Part shown: positions 16,555 to 24,652 of the stretch, piece by piece
How positions within the stretch are numbered: position 1 is the stretch's first letter
Layout of the letters: every line of letters begins with the position of its first letter
NCBI GenBank assembly: GCA_002493515.1
Contig: DKYZ01000005.1
Span: 1-33,574 of the forward strand
Direction: 5' to 3'
Length of the DNA: 33,574 nucleotides
Origin: Porphyromonadaceae bacterium UBA7087
GTDB taxonomy: Bacteria; Bacteroidota; Bacteroidia; Bacteroidales; Muribaculaceae
The notes under the pieces: generated by a model
Seen by the model: only the letters and a program-made list of their open reading frames with translations
What the model was told of the DNA's origin: nothing
Databases searched by the model: none
Made by a program: the position numbers and the translations under genes

Positions 16555-18810
16555 TCACTTCACCATGCTTTTGAATGTCTTTCCGTCCGTTTTCAGAATA
16601 TAGAGGCCGGAGGGGAGGTTGGCGATGTCGGAAGCCTGGATTCCGCGTGCCACCAATATGCCGTCGGGGGTATAGACGTCGGTGAGGCCGTCGGAACCGA
16701 TAGCCGTGCAGATGCCTGTGATATCTGATATGCTGATATTGTCGATGGCAGCGTCGCCCGACATACGCGACAGGAACGACCAGCGGATCATGACTGTCTT
16801 GCCTGCGTATTCGGCAAGGGAAACCTTGCATTCTCCGTTGGCAGCCGCAGAGAGGTCGAGCAGGTCGGTCCAGCTTTCACCGTTGTCTTCTGAAATCTGG
16901 AGCATGAACTGTGCCGGGCCGGAGGGTCCCGGTTTCTCCTCAAAATAGTATTTGCAGAAGAAGAGCATGGGGTCGGCGTCGCCGGCTATCGCTATCTCGG
17001 GAGCGTAGAGGTGGCATTCCAGTTTGTTCATGCCGGCTGCGACGCCGCTGATGGAGGCGAAGGAGCCTGTGATGCCGCTCTCCTGCGGGATGTCGAGCTC
17101 AAACCAGTTGTCGAATCTCCAGTTGTACATCTCCTTTACGGAGCCTCTCGGGTCTATCAGTTCGGCTTTCCAGTCTGCGGGGAGGTGGGAAGTGTCGAAA
17201 GTCTCGGTGTAGGGGAGGGCTTTCGCTGCAGGTTCGCCTATGGTCAGGGTCTCGCAGACGGGCAGCGACACGGTGCCGTCGGAATATACGGCATGCACGC
17301 TGTATGCATAGCAGCCGTCAGCCACATTGGTGTCGGTGAATGTCAGCGCGTCAGACAGCTCGGCGATTTTCTCGGTGCCACGGAATACGGTGTAGCCCGA
17401 CAGGGCGTTCTCGCCCGGCTGAGCGGCGTCCCAGGAGAGCGTCACGTCGTTGCCGCTCGGTGTGGCCTTGAGGTTCTCGGGGGCCGGAACTGTTCCGGGA
17501 TATACTGTCGCGCTCACGAGGGCTGAGACACCGTCGGGACGAATGTATACAGCCTCTACGGAGAAGGTGTAGGCGCCTTTGTAGATGCCTGACTGACCCA
17601 ACGCGCGGTCGTCGACGCTGGTCCAGCCTATGGACTTGCCGTTGACGTAGACGTTGAAATGGTCGGGGGTGACATCCCCTTCCGGCATCTCCCATTCCGC
17701 GTTTATCTCATATTTGCCGTCCTCCTGCTCCTTGAAGGAGACACGCAGGTCGGTGGCGGGACTGAACACTACATCCTCTATGTCGACATCTATGGCAGTC
17801 TCGTCATATTCATAGTCCTCTGATTCCGACCAGGCCATGACCGAATAGGTATGTGTGCCGGCTTCCTTCGACGAATAGTCTGTGAAATGGCGTGCCTTGA
17901 TGTAATCCCCGACAATCTCTCCGTCAAGATATACGCGGAAGGTGGTGTTGCCGGCGTTAAGCCACTCCTCCTCCGGGATGCGAGACGCTGACCTGAGGGC
18001 ACCGGGCGCCGGTCTGAAAGTCCTGTGTGTCCTGATATTTCCGATAGCGTCGGCGAAGGCTCCCGGATTGTATGTGCGGGCCTTCAGGGTGCGGGTCGCG
18101 GCCTCGTCGGCTGTATAGAAATTCACGTCGTCGACAGCCCACAGAAAGTAGAGTGATTCCTCGGGACCGCTGACAGCGTTGAATGCCACTACGGTATCTT
18201 CGTCGGCAGGCTCGCCGAGAAACAGGGATGCCTGCTGCACGGCGTCGATATCACCCATATCCCAGCGGCCGTCCCATAGCTCGGTCCAGGTCTCGCCGTT
18301 ATCGCGGCTTATCATCACGTAGTAGTGGTCGGGGAAATTCTGGTAGGGACCCGCCTGCAGAAGCTCGGGGTGGAGGTAATACCAGAAATCCATGTATACG
18401 GCGCCCTCTCCGGGCTTCACCATCAGCCATTCGTCCTGGTGGTAGGTCGACATCTCTTCATCGTCGCCGCTCATGGCCATCATCAGGAGGGCTGACCTCA
18501 CGCCGTCATGGGCGAGGTTCAGGTCTCCGGTTTCGGAATAGTCGTAGACCATCCAGTTTCCTCCATCCTCGGGGGCGAAGCTGTAGGTGTTTTTAAGCGT
18601 CCAGTTTTCGGGGAAAGTCTCCTGCTCGAAGCTTTCAGAAAGCACAGCTTCCCCTGCGTTGCCCCAGTCCCAGCTGAGGTTTACCTCCAGGCCGTTTACC
18701 TCGGCGTTGAGGTTGGAGGGGGCGCAAGGCTCGAAGCCTTGTGCGGCTGCCGGGAGCGTCAGGAGAAGGGCTGCCGGGAGCATGAATGTGAGTAAAGGTT
18801 TTCTTGTCAT
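16555..18810 (-). CDS. Secreted choice-of-anchor J / fibronectin type III protein with type IX C-terminal tail
   Basis: The 751-residue secreted protein starts at the ATG in 18808-18810, because that methionine opens a normal signal peptide (T-R-K-P-L-L-T-F.. to A-A-A-Q-G); the longer upstream frame has no signal and reads through repeats. Two MAM/cleaved-adhesin (choice-of-anchor J) modules can be traced: one after the first FnIII-like segment (N-W-M-V-Y-D-Y, then E-M-S-T-Y-H-Q-D-E-W-L) and one near the C-terminus (L-P-Y-T-E-T-F-D, then I-S-E-D-N-G-E-S-W-T-D-L). Between them lie FnIII-like repeats (P-E-N-L-K-A-T-P-S-G-N-D-V-T-L-S-W). The end (V-Y-T-P-D-G-I-L-V-A-R-G, then L-P-S-G-L-Y-I-L-K-T-D-G-K) is a type A sorting tail. 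Adhesion or matrix binding is likely but unproven. Confidence 0.85.
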   Translation of the reverse strand: MTRKPLLTFMLPAALLLTLPAAAQGFEPCAPSNLNAEVNGLEVNLSWDWGNAGEAVLSESFEQETFPENWTLKNTYSFAPEDGGNWMVYDYSETGDLNLAHDGVRSALLMMAMSGDDEEMSTYHQDEWLMVKPGEGAVYMDFWYYLHPELLQAGPYQNFPDHYYVMISRDNGETWTELWDGRWDMGDIDAVQQASLFLGEPADEDTVVAFNAVSGPEESLYFLWAVDDVNFYTADEAATRTLKARTYNPGAFADAIGNIRTHRTFRPAPGALRSASRIPEEEWLNAGNTTFRVYLDGEIVGDYIKARHFTDYSSKEAGTHTYSVMAWSESEDYEYDETAIDVDIEDVVFSPATDLRVSFKEQEDGKYEINAEWEMPEGDVTPDHFNVYVNGKSIGWTSVDDRALGQSGIYKGAYTFSVEAVYIRPDGVSALVSATVYPGTVPAPENLKATPSGNDVTLSWDAAQPGENALSGYTVFRGTEKIAELSDALTFTDTNVADGCYAYSVHAVYSDGTVSLPVCETLTIGEPAAKALPYTETFDTSHLPADWKAELIDPRGSVKEMYNWRFDNWFELDIPQESGITGSFASISGVAAGMNKLECHLYAPEIAIAGDADPMLFFCKYYFEEKPGPSGPAQFMLQISEDNGESWTDLLDLSAAANGECKVSLAEYAGKTVMIRWSFLSRMSGDAAIDNISISDITGICTAIGSDGLTDVYTPDGILVARGIQASDIANLPSGLYILKTDGKTFKSMVK

Positions 18811-18886
18811 GTTGTATAAGGTTAAATTAAAGTTTCGGTTGGGTTGGATTGCCTGAGCGCCGCTCCGGAACAGGACAGCTCCGCGG

Positions 18887-18967
18887 GGCATGGGCTTCGG
18901 AATTTTGCTTAGCGAGGCATAAGCTTCGGAGCTTTGGTTAGCGAGGCTTTGGCTTCGTGGGGCATGG
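18887..18967. repeat. Imperfect 29-bp tandem repeat in the leader of the 18810 gene
   Basis: Two adjacent 29-bp units (18887-18915 and 18916-18944) each run from GGCAT through GCTTCGGA to TTAGCGA, with a handful of differences. A partial third unit (from 18945) ends in another GGCATGG. It lies in the 245-bp gap before the choice-of-anchor J gene, downstream of its likely -7 box. Confidence 0.7.
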
Positions 18968-18988
18968 CCTTTTCGCGTGTCTGCAATG

Positions 18989-18996
18989 CAAATTTA
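18989..18996 (-). promoter_or_regulatory. Probable -7 box for the choice-of-anchor J gene
   Basis: On the minus strand it reads TAAATTTG. No TTTG at the usual distance. If used, the leader would be about 170 nt and include the 29-bp repeats. Confidence 0.4.
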
Positions 18997-19034
18997 TGAC
19001 AGGAATTCGAGAATCAGGAGGGATTAGGAGCGCC

Positions 19035-19066
19035 AATCGGTCTTAAATCGCGATTTCAGACCGATT
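19035..19066. promoter_or_regulatory. 32-bp near-perfect palindrome over the stop of the AraC-type gene
   Basis: The outer arms AATCGGTCT and AGACCGATT and the inner arms AAATCG and CGATTT are symmetric, with a single mismatched pair (19044/19057). It covers the stop codon of the regulator and has no T-run on either side. It could fold in the transcript end or be a dimeric protein's binding site upstream of the next gene. Confidence 0.5.
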
Positions 19067-20780
19067 CTTCGTTGCGTTCGTTTGATTTACGCGAGTTTGT
19101 CATCGCTTCTTTCATGAATTGGGTGGGAGTGAGTCCTGTCACGTTCTTGAATAGCCGGCTGAAATATGTCCTTGATTTGTATCCAACGGCTTCCGAGACG
19201 CTCTCGATGGTCATGGTCTTCATCTTTTCCGTGTCCGACATGAGGCGGCAGGCCTCGCGGACGCGGAACTCTCCGATGTAGGTGTTGAAATTCTTCCCGG
19301 TGAGAAGATTGATGGCGTGGCTTACGGCCTTGGGTCTGGAACCGATAGATTCGGCAAGGGTCTCGACGGAGAAATCCGGACTGTAGATAACGGCTGAGGT
19401 CTCCATGAATCCTGTCACACGGTTCATGACTTCCCGGTCCTTGCCGTCGTCGGGTGCAGGCGTAGGGTCAGGGGCCGGCGTGGTCCCTTCTGTCGCGGTC
19501 TCCTCTGTGGCGGACGCGGCGACCTTGAGGTCCTGGAGGCGCGTATGGCTTTCCGACAGTTCCATGTTACGCTTGAAAAGCTCCGTATATGAGTCCTTGA
19601 GCTTTCTGCGGCTGACGGCTATCCATATGAGCAGGGCGGAGAGAATCAGTGTGGCGCAACCGAGCACTATCGACATATGCCGTTGCCTCTGGCTGCGCAG
19701 GTCGGCGGTGACGACATCGCTCTTGAGGTCTTCCAGGGCCATTGATTTCTCCATATCCTTTACCCGGTCGAAGCGCATCGAGTTGAAGAGGGAGTCGCGG
19801 ATCTCGAGGGCGCGGTAGCGGAACCGTCCTGCTTCGGCTGTCTCACCAAGGCTCTGCAGACACTCGATGAGTATGGAATAGCATTTTTCGAGAAGGTTGT
19901 AGTATTTCTCCTTCTCGCATATCGGTATTGCCTTCCTCAGTGTGTCGGCCGCTTTCCCGAAGTTCCCCGCCTTCATCAGCATTCGGCTCTTGACCAGAAG
20001 ATGGAGAATGACATATCTGTCATGTTCCGATGATACGTCGATCAGTGAGTCTGCCCCCTCAAGGATGTGGGCCGCCTGAAGCGGCTCCCCGCAGATATAG
20101 GTGTCAAGTGCGCGGGTCAGTTTTCGGGAATATTCATAAAGGGGAGCATTCCGGGAAAGAGGGTATGAGCTGATTGAGGCTACAGTCTGGCGGGTGAGCG
20201 AGTCTTCGGGTGAGAACATCGCCACGGTCGCGAAATCCATCAGCGACATTCCGAAGTAGCGGTCGGTTTTCTGCTGCATCACCTTCAGGAGGGTTGTCTT
20301 CAGGAGCGGGAATGCCTTGTGGATGTTGTTGTAGTCGAAATACATGCGTCCGAGGTTGGAAATCACCGAGGTGCGTATGTCTGGCATGTCATGTCTCTCT
20401 GCTATGAGGTCGGCGCGCATCAGCCAGGGGTATGCCTCGGCGGCGTTCATCTCCCATCCGAGCAGTATGTAGCCGAGATTTACGGATGCTATGGCGCATT
20501 TCCGTATTTCGGCCGGGGAGAGGGATTCGGAATATAGGTTTGCGATTACGGAGTAGTATGCGGCGGCAGAGTCGTAACGCTCACGTGCGCGGCATCCGGA
20601 GGCCTCGTCCATCAGTTCGGTGACGGAGCGCGCTCCGTTGAGGCGTATGAAGCGGGAATAGTTGATTTTTTCCGAATGCGGGCTGTCGGAGGCATACAGG
20701 CATATCGAGACCGGAGACAGCGCCCAGGTCGCGGTCAGAGCCAATAGAGTCAATATGCGTCCGAATAATTCCTTTCTCAT
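19056..20780 (-). CDS. Membrane-anchored TPR regulator with AraC-type DNA-binding domain
   Basis: The 574-residue protein has an N-terminal signal/anchor (1-30) and a helical TPR-like region (about 50-350) with repeated A-x-x-x-L-x-x-A spacing. A single membrane helix follows at about 368-389 (M-S-I-V-L-G-C-A-T-L..), then a linker rich in Thr, Pro and Asp. The C-terminal AraC/XylS domain (about 470-560) has two helix-turn-helix parts, the second ending with V-G-Y-K-S-R-T-Y-F-S-R-L-F-K and L-T-P-T-Q-F. The sensor part would be periplasmic and the DNA-binding part cytoplasmic. It sits between genes for secreted proteins and may control them; the signal is unknown. The terminator at 20877-20911 separates it from the upstream operon. 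Confidence 0.87.
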   Translation of the reverse strand: MRKELFGRILTLLALTATWALSPVSICLYASDSPHSEKINYSRFIRLNGARSVTELMDEASGCRARERYDSAAAYYSVIANLYSESLSPAEIRKCAIASVNLGYILLGWEMNAAEAYPWLMRADLIAERHDMPDIRTSVISNLGRMYFDYNNIHKAFPLLKTTLLKVMQQKTDRYFGMSLMDFATVAMFSPEDSLTRQTVASISSYPLSRNAPLYEYSRKLTRALDTYICGEPLQAAHILEGADSLIDVSSEHDRYVILHLLVKSRMLMKAGNFGKAADTLRKAIPICEKEKYYNLLEKCYSILIECLQSLGETAEAGRFRYRALEIRDSLFNSMRFDRVKDMEKSMALEDLKSDVVTADLRSQRQRHMSIVLGCATLILSALLIWIAVSRRKLKDSYTELFKRNMELSESHTRLQDLKVAASATEETATEGTTPAPDPTPAPDDGKDREVMNRVTGFMETSAVIYSPDFSVETLAESIGSRPKAVSHAINLLTGKNFNTYIGEFRVREACRLMSDTEKMKTMTIESVSEAVGYKSRTYFSRLFKNVTGLTPTQFMKEAMTNSRKSNERNEESV

Positions 20781-20876
20781 CTTCGTTGATAAATCGCGTT
20801 GTATGCCAGGGCTACCGCATCAGGCATATATCCTTAACGTTCCGAGACCGGAAATCATTATACCTCCCCTGACAAT

Positions 20877-20911
20877 AAAAAAGAGAGCCGGACGCTTCAT
20901 CAGGCATCCGG
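20877..20911 (-). terminator. Terminator of the 24262-20949 operon
   Basis: On the minus strand CCGGATGC (20911-20904), an 8-base loop and GCGTCCGG (20895-20888) form an 8-bp stem with one wobble, followed by CTCTC and six T residues (20882-20877). Confidence 0.8.
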
Positions 20912-20948
20912 ACCCCCTGTTGCTGCAATTGAATGCCGTCAGGTCATT

Positions 20949-22727
20949 CTATTCCTTCACGATTATCCTGCGTGTCGTGCCGTCGTCATAAAGGAGTATG
21001 TTGAGACCCTTTACCGGAGCGGAGTGCACGATGCCGTCGGGCGTCATTATTCTCCTCAGGCTTCGGTTGTGGTCAGAACCTGTTTCATCTACGGCGCCCA
21101 GTGTGCCAGTCACCTTGCATACCGCGGCATTCTCCACCATGCAGTCGAGCACCTTGTCGGAGTTATAGTTGGAGATAAAGGCCACAGCCTGTAGGTTCTC
21201 CTGGTTCCACGACGGATTGAAATCAAACATGATGTCGTAGTAATATTCGTTGTTGTGCCATTCTATTGTCTCACCCCAGGTGGCGTTGACTGCCCTTCCC
21301 ACATGCTGATGCAGGTAGCCTTCGCCGGCGCCCCCCTGACGGTTGGCCGGAATGTCGTTCTCCACGAGCATGACAGTGATTCTGACATCGTCGCTTACAG
21401 CGGCGGCGTCGACACGCTCGCCCCAGACAGACAGATAGGCGTATGGGGCGCCCTGAGAGGTAGGCATCAGCTGGTCGATGTTCACCGACAACATCGCAGG
21501 CTCCTCCAGACGCTCAGAGACCGCAGCCATGAGTTCCTCGGGACTGCCAGGGCAGAACAAGGGACTGCATTCTGTCTCTCCGTGACGCAGGCGGTCGACC
21601 ATTGTGGCCGGAGCATAGGTGCCCTCACTGTTGTAAAACCAGGTGTATTCCTCGGCGAAAGGTGTAGTCAGGAAATCCTCACCGTAGCCGGCATGGTGGC
21701 AGAGCACTGCCATGCGGTCGGCATATTCCGGATCGGCGAGCATGTCATGGATATATCCGGCCACTCGAGGGCAGTTGGGGCAGTTCTCGGTGGTGAACTC
21801 CTCCACAAGAGCCACACGCGGGAAAGCCCGTTCCACAATCCTGAAGGAAGCCTCGGCGGTGTTGTCGGCCGGATCCTCGTCGGGACTGCCGTTCAAAGCC
21901 GTCAATGTGAATATCGCGTCGGTTTCCGACGCATCCGACGATGCCATGTCCGGATTTATGCTGAAACCGACGCGGGTGGTCTCGCCATAAGGAATCTCGC
22001 ATTCAACCGTTGCCACACATTTTTCAGAGGCCCCTGCCACGTCAGCGGTTATCTCCAGCTCGCGCAACACTTCAGTGGCGTTGTTGCGCACCTCGGCAAC
22101 GCCGTTAAGCGTGCCGTCGCTCTTGATGAATACCTTGTCGGTAGTGACGCTCAGAAGCTGCGCGTTGAGCTTGGGCAGGTGTTCGCCATAGACCATTCCT
22201 TCGATTGAGAGAATGCCGTCTGCCGAACGGTCTTCCCACTCTCCGTCGCCGCATCTCACCAAAAGTCCCTGTTCACGGGTGTTTTCGACAATGGCAATCG
22301 CGCCGCTCTTGCCGGTCTGGTGGTAGGTGTATCCGAGATAGAAGCCTTCGGTGCCGTCGGCTATGGAATATGGTGAGTCAAGTCTCACTTCATTCCATCC
22401 CTGGGCATAATCGGCAATAGGCATTGTTCCGGAGGCAGCCTCGCCGGCATCGAGAGTCTCGCGAACCCATACTCGTATGTCGTCGACATTATGCTTCGAG
22501 CATAAGGCCACCCGGATAGTCTCGATATTATTACCGGCCACTGTCGCTGCATATGAGGAGGGGATGAAAATGGCCGCGCTGACCTCGACATCCTTGCCGT
22601 CGAACTTAACTTTCGACGATTTTACGTATTCACCATTGCAGAATCCTATCGGATAGCCGGAAATATCCTGTGCTTCGGCGGCAAGACATGCCGCCGAAGC
22701 ACATAAAATCAACGAAAAGGCTTTCAT
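20949..22727 (-). CDS. Omp28-like secreted thioredoxin-fold protein with type IX-like tail
   Basis: The 592-residue secreted protein has a signal peptide (to A-E-A-Q, residue 20). The first 190 residues form a beta-rich domain that recurs in Bacteroidales surface proteins. An Ig/CARDB-like segment follows (about 195-300). Next comes an Omp28-type thioredoxin-like domain starting at about 305, with E-E-F-T-T-E-N-C-P-N-C-P (Cys316 and Cys319) and the thioredoxin-type cis-proline region later (Y-A-P-A-T-M-V-D). The tail R-I-M-T-P-D-G-I, then G-L-N-I-L-L-Y-D-D-G-T-T-R-R-I-I-V-K, is a short sorting tail. The start overlaps the stop of the upstream gene by 4 bp (ATGA), so the two are translated together. 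A redox role is suggested by the paired cysteines only. Confidence 0.82.
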   Translation of the reverse strand: MKAFSLILCASAACLAAEAQDISGYPIGFCNGEYVKSSKVKFDGKDVEVSAAIFIPSSYAATVAGNNIETIRVALCSKHNVDDIRVWVRETLDAGEAASGTMPIADYAQGWNEVRLDSPYSIADGTEGFYLGYTYHQTGKSGAIAIVENTREQGLLVRCGDGEWEDRSADGILSIEGMVYGEHLPKLNAQLLSVTTDKVFIKSDGTLNGVAEVRNNATEVLRELEITADVAGASEKCVATVECEIPYGETTRVGFSINPDMASSDASETDAIFTLTALNGSPDEDPADNTAEASFRIVERAFPRVALVEEFTTENCPNCPRVAGYIHDMLADPEYADRMAVLCHHAGYGEDFLTTPFAEEYTWFYNSEGTYAPATMVDRLRHGETECSPLFCPGSPEELMAAVSERLEEPAMLSVNIDQLMPTSQGAPYAYLSVWGERVDAAAVSDDVRITVMLVENDIPANRQGGAGEGYLHQHVGRAVNATWGETIEWHNNEYYYDIMFDFNPSWNQENLQAVAFISNYNSDKVLDCMVENAAVCKVTGTLGAVDETGSDHNRSLRRIMTPDGIVHSAPVKGLNILLYDDGTTRRIIVKE

Positions 22728-24262
22728 TTTCTAACGAGGGCTTTCTTCACGGTGCCGTCGCTCTCGCGGATTATATTCAGGCCGTTCTGTGGCTGTGAGA
22801 GGCGGATGCCGTTGAGGTCGTAATACTGAGCGTCGCCCGAAACCGCAGTCTCTTCGCCTACATTGCGGATACCGGTGTCGATGTCGCTCATCTTCACGCT
22901 CTTGATCGAATAGAACGTATTCCAGTCGTCGTCTGTCTCCTCGTCTACCCAGAAGAGGTAGTAATCGCTGCCCTCAAGATAAGTGACATAGTCGTCTACA
23001 GAACAGATTGGTCCAACGGGAACGCGCCAGTTCTCATTGCCGTCGCTTGAATAGCTCGCGAAATAAATCTGGCTATGTCCCCAGTACTGCTCGTCGGCGA
23101 AGCATACCAGCCAGTTGTCGCCGGAAAGGGGGTCGATTGACATGGGGCCGTAGCCATAATCAGAGGCAGACTCCTTCTCCGAGAGACGGATGCCCATATC
23201 GCCCCAAATACGCTCGCCGAAGAAATCCATCAACTGGCCGCCAAGTGCCAGCATGCCGTCGCCAAAGCCGCTGAGAGCCCATGCGCTCATTATTGTCTCC
23301 GATTCAGGATTTACGCCAATAATGACATAGTCATGGTCTCCGTTCTCTGTGTTTAGGACGTCAACCGATTCTCCGAATACGGCCTCGCCGTCAGCTGACA
23401 CATACTGCACTATCGGCATATGCGCAAACATACCCAGATTTCTTGTGAAGGCTATGACGACTCCACCCTTGCCGTCACTCACCAGGGTGTAGGGCTGACG
23501 GGCGTAGCCTCCGTATATTTCAGTGGAGACTGTAGCGGGCTTTTCCCATACCGGCTTGAGGTCGCGGTCGTAACGCATGGCTTCCGTGCCAGTCGAGCCG
23601 GCATACACCGCTATGATGTCGGTGCCCTCGGAGGCAATCAGCTGGCCGCCGAAGTCGATGGGCTGGCAGGCGAACTCTCCGTCGGCGTCAAGTCGCACAA
23701 GCTGGGGTGTGCCATATTCCTCGGCGCTCTGCATGATCGCATACAGGTCGTCGCCGAACATATAAAGGGTTGCCGGGAATTTGTACTCCTCGCCGAGCAG
23801 CAGGCCGTCCTCGCCCCAGAGCTGCTTCTGGTCCTGGCTCACCTTATATAATACCGACACATGTCCATAGGCGTACTCCGCATCCTCTTCGCCGCGTGCG
23901 TCAGCCCAGGAAACCACGGCATCACCCTCCGGAGTAACCACCAGCCAGTAGTCGGCCGTCCAGGAAGCGTTGCGCTTATTCTCCACAACCATCCCGCTCT
24001 CTCCCCACTGCGCCACTCCATCGGCGTCAAGGAGCTGCATGTGCATCTCGTAGCCCCAGCCCTCTGTCTCCCACTGGAGCCAGGTCATGAAGGTCTTGCC
24101 GTCGGCTGTGCGTGCCGTCTTCATCGAGGCGATCTCGCTGTTTTCCCTTTCATATAATGTGGAGGGTGCTTCGGTTGTTCCCCACTGTGCCTGGGCGGCC
24201 ATTGTCCCGCCAAGCAGCATCGCCGCCAGCGGCAGCATTGTTTTGGTAGTCTTGTTTCTCAT
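22724..24262 (-). CDS. Secreted seven-repeat (putative beta-propeller) protein with type IX-like tail
   Basis: The 512-residue protein is not assigned to a named family. The start is the ATG in 24260-24262, which opens a signal peptide (M-R-N-K-T-T-K-T-M-L-P-L.. to A-Q-A-Q); the longer frame has no signal. A motif of the type (hydrophobic)-x-x-D-x-D-G-x-x-x-W-G-x-x-G recurs about seven times at 40-70 residue intervals, for example L-L-D-A-D-G-V-A-Q-W-G, Q-K-Q-L-W-G-E-D-G, Y-V-S-A-D-G-E-A-V-F-G and E-R-I-W-G-D-M-G. That spacing suggests a seven-bladed propeller. The last residues (Y-Y-D-L-N-G-I-R-L, then D-G-T-V-K-K-A-L-V-R-K) are a sorting tail. It is first in a two-gene operon with the Omp28-like gene. 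Confidence 0.78.
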   Translation of the reverse strand: MRNKTTKTMLPLAAMLLGGTMAAQAQWGTTEAPSTLYERENSEIASMKTARTADGKTFMTWLQWETEGWGYEMHMQLLDADGVAQWGESGMVVENKRNASWTADYWLVVTPEGDAVVSWADARGEEDAEYAYGHVSVLYKVSQDQKQLWGEDGLLLGEEYKFPATLYMFGDDLYAIMQSAEEYGTPQLVRLDADGEFACQPIDFGGQLIASEGTDIIAVYAGSTGTEAMRYDRDLKPVWEKPATVSTEIYGGYARQPYTLVSDGKGGVVIAFTRNLGMFAHMPIVQYVSADGEAVFGESVDVLNTENGDHDYVIIGVNPESETIMSAWALSGFGDGMLALGGQLMDFFGERIWGDMGIRLSEKESASDYGYGPMSIDPLSGDNWLVCFADEQYWGHSQIYFASYSSDGNENWRVPVGPICSVDDYVTYLEGSDYYLFWVDEETDDDWNTFYSIKSVKMSDIDTGIRNVGEETAVSGDAQYYDLNGIRLSQPQNGLNIIRESDGTVKKALVRK

Positions 24263-24297
24263 ACTCTGATGATTTTGGTGTTGAAAAATCTCTGGCG

Positions 24298-24329
24298 CAA
24301 ATTTCCATATTTTCCCCAAATCATGCAAA
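24298..24329 (-). promoter_or_regulatory. Promoter of the propeller/Omp28-like operon
   Basis: On the minus strand TTTG (24329-24326), 20 bases, then GAAATTTG (24305-24298), which differs from TAnnTTTG at the first base only. The start codon at 24262 is 35 bases downstream. Confidence 0.55.
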
Positions 24330-24600
24330 TTTTTCACCCTCAAACGACTACCGCATAATCATCCGTACACGCTAAATCACTACTGCAAATTTTGTAATTA
24401 GCTGCTATAAAGGGTATTGGAATGCAATTTAAATTTTTGCCTGTAATTGCTTTTGCTATTCCTCCCAGGCAGGTCTGAGATGCCAAGGTGGCCAAGTCTC
24501 ATCAAATTGAAGACCCCTTATCCAGGCAGAGAGAAGTGATTAGAGATTATGAAAATGCTAAAATATGGAAAATGATGAGGCAAATGTGGGGAGCTTTAGT
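24330..24600. other. Intergenic region between divergent genes
   Basis: No gene is supported here. The long open frame starting at 24488 is merely an in-frame extension of the downstream regulator and precedes its promoter. The region contains TCCTCCCAGGCAG at 24460-24472 followed by TCTGA (24474-24478), which repeats the sus operon leader at 288-305 with one inserted base. A weaker related string, TCCAGGCAG, occurs near 24522. Nothing else is recognised. Confidence 0.5.
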
Positions 24601-24608
24601 TATCTTTG
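24601..24608 (+). promoter_or_regulatory. -7 box for the TPR/HTH regulator
   Basis: TATCTTTG matches TAnnTTTG and lies 44 bases before the ATG at 24653. It decides the start, because the longer frame's ATG at 24488 lies upstream of it. No clear -33 element. Confidence 0.5.
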
Positions 24609-24652
24609 CGAATTATTGCGCCCCGGCGCGGATTTATAGAACTGACCATAGG

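Noticed and set aside
18811..18891. N-terminal extension of the choice-of-anchor J protein
   Set aside because: It would place 27 polar residues before a normal signal peptide and it is read from leader and repeat DNA.
21255..22208. 317-codon plus-strand frame antisense to the Omp28-like gene
   Set aside because: The minus-strand gene has a signal peptide, a CxxC domain and a sorting tail; the antisense frame has none.
24263..24343. N-terminal extension of the seven-repeat protein
   Set aside because: It covers the promoter at 24298-24329 and hides the signal peptide that starts at 24262.
24488..24652. N-terminal extension of the TPR/HTH regulator
   Set aside because: The extension precedes the promoter-like box at 24601 and would bury the signal/anchor helix that starts cleanly at 24653.
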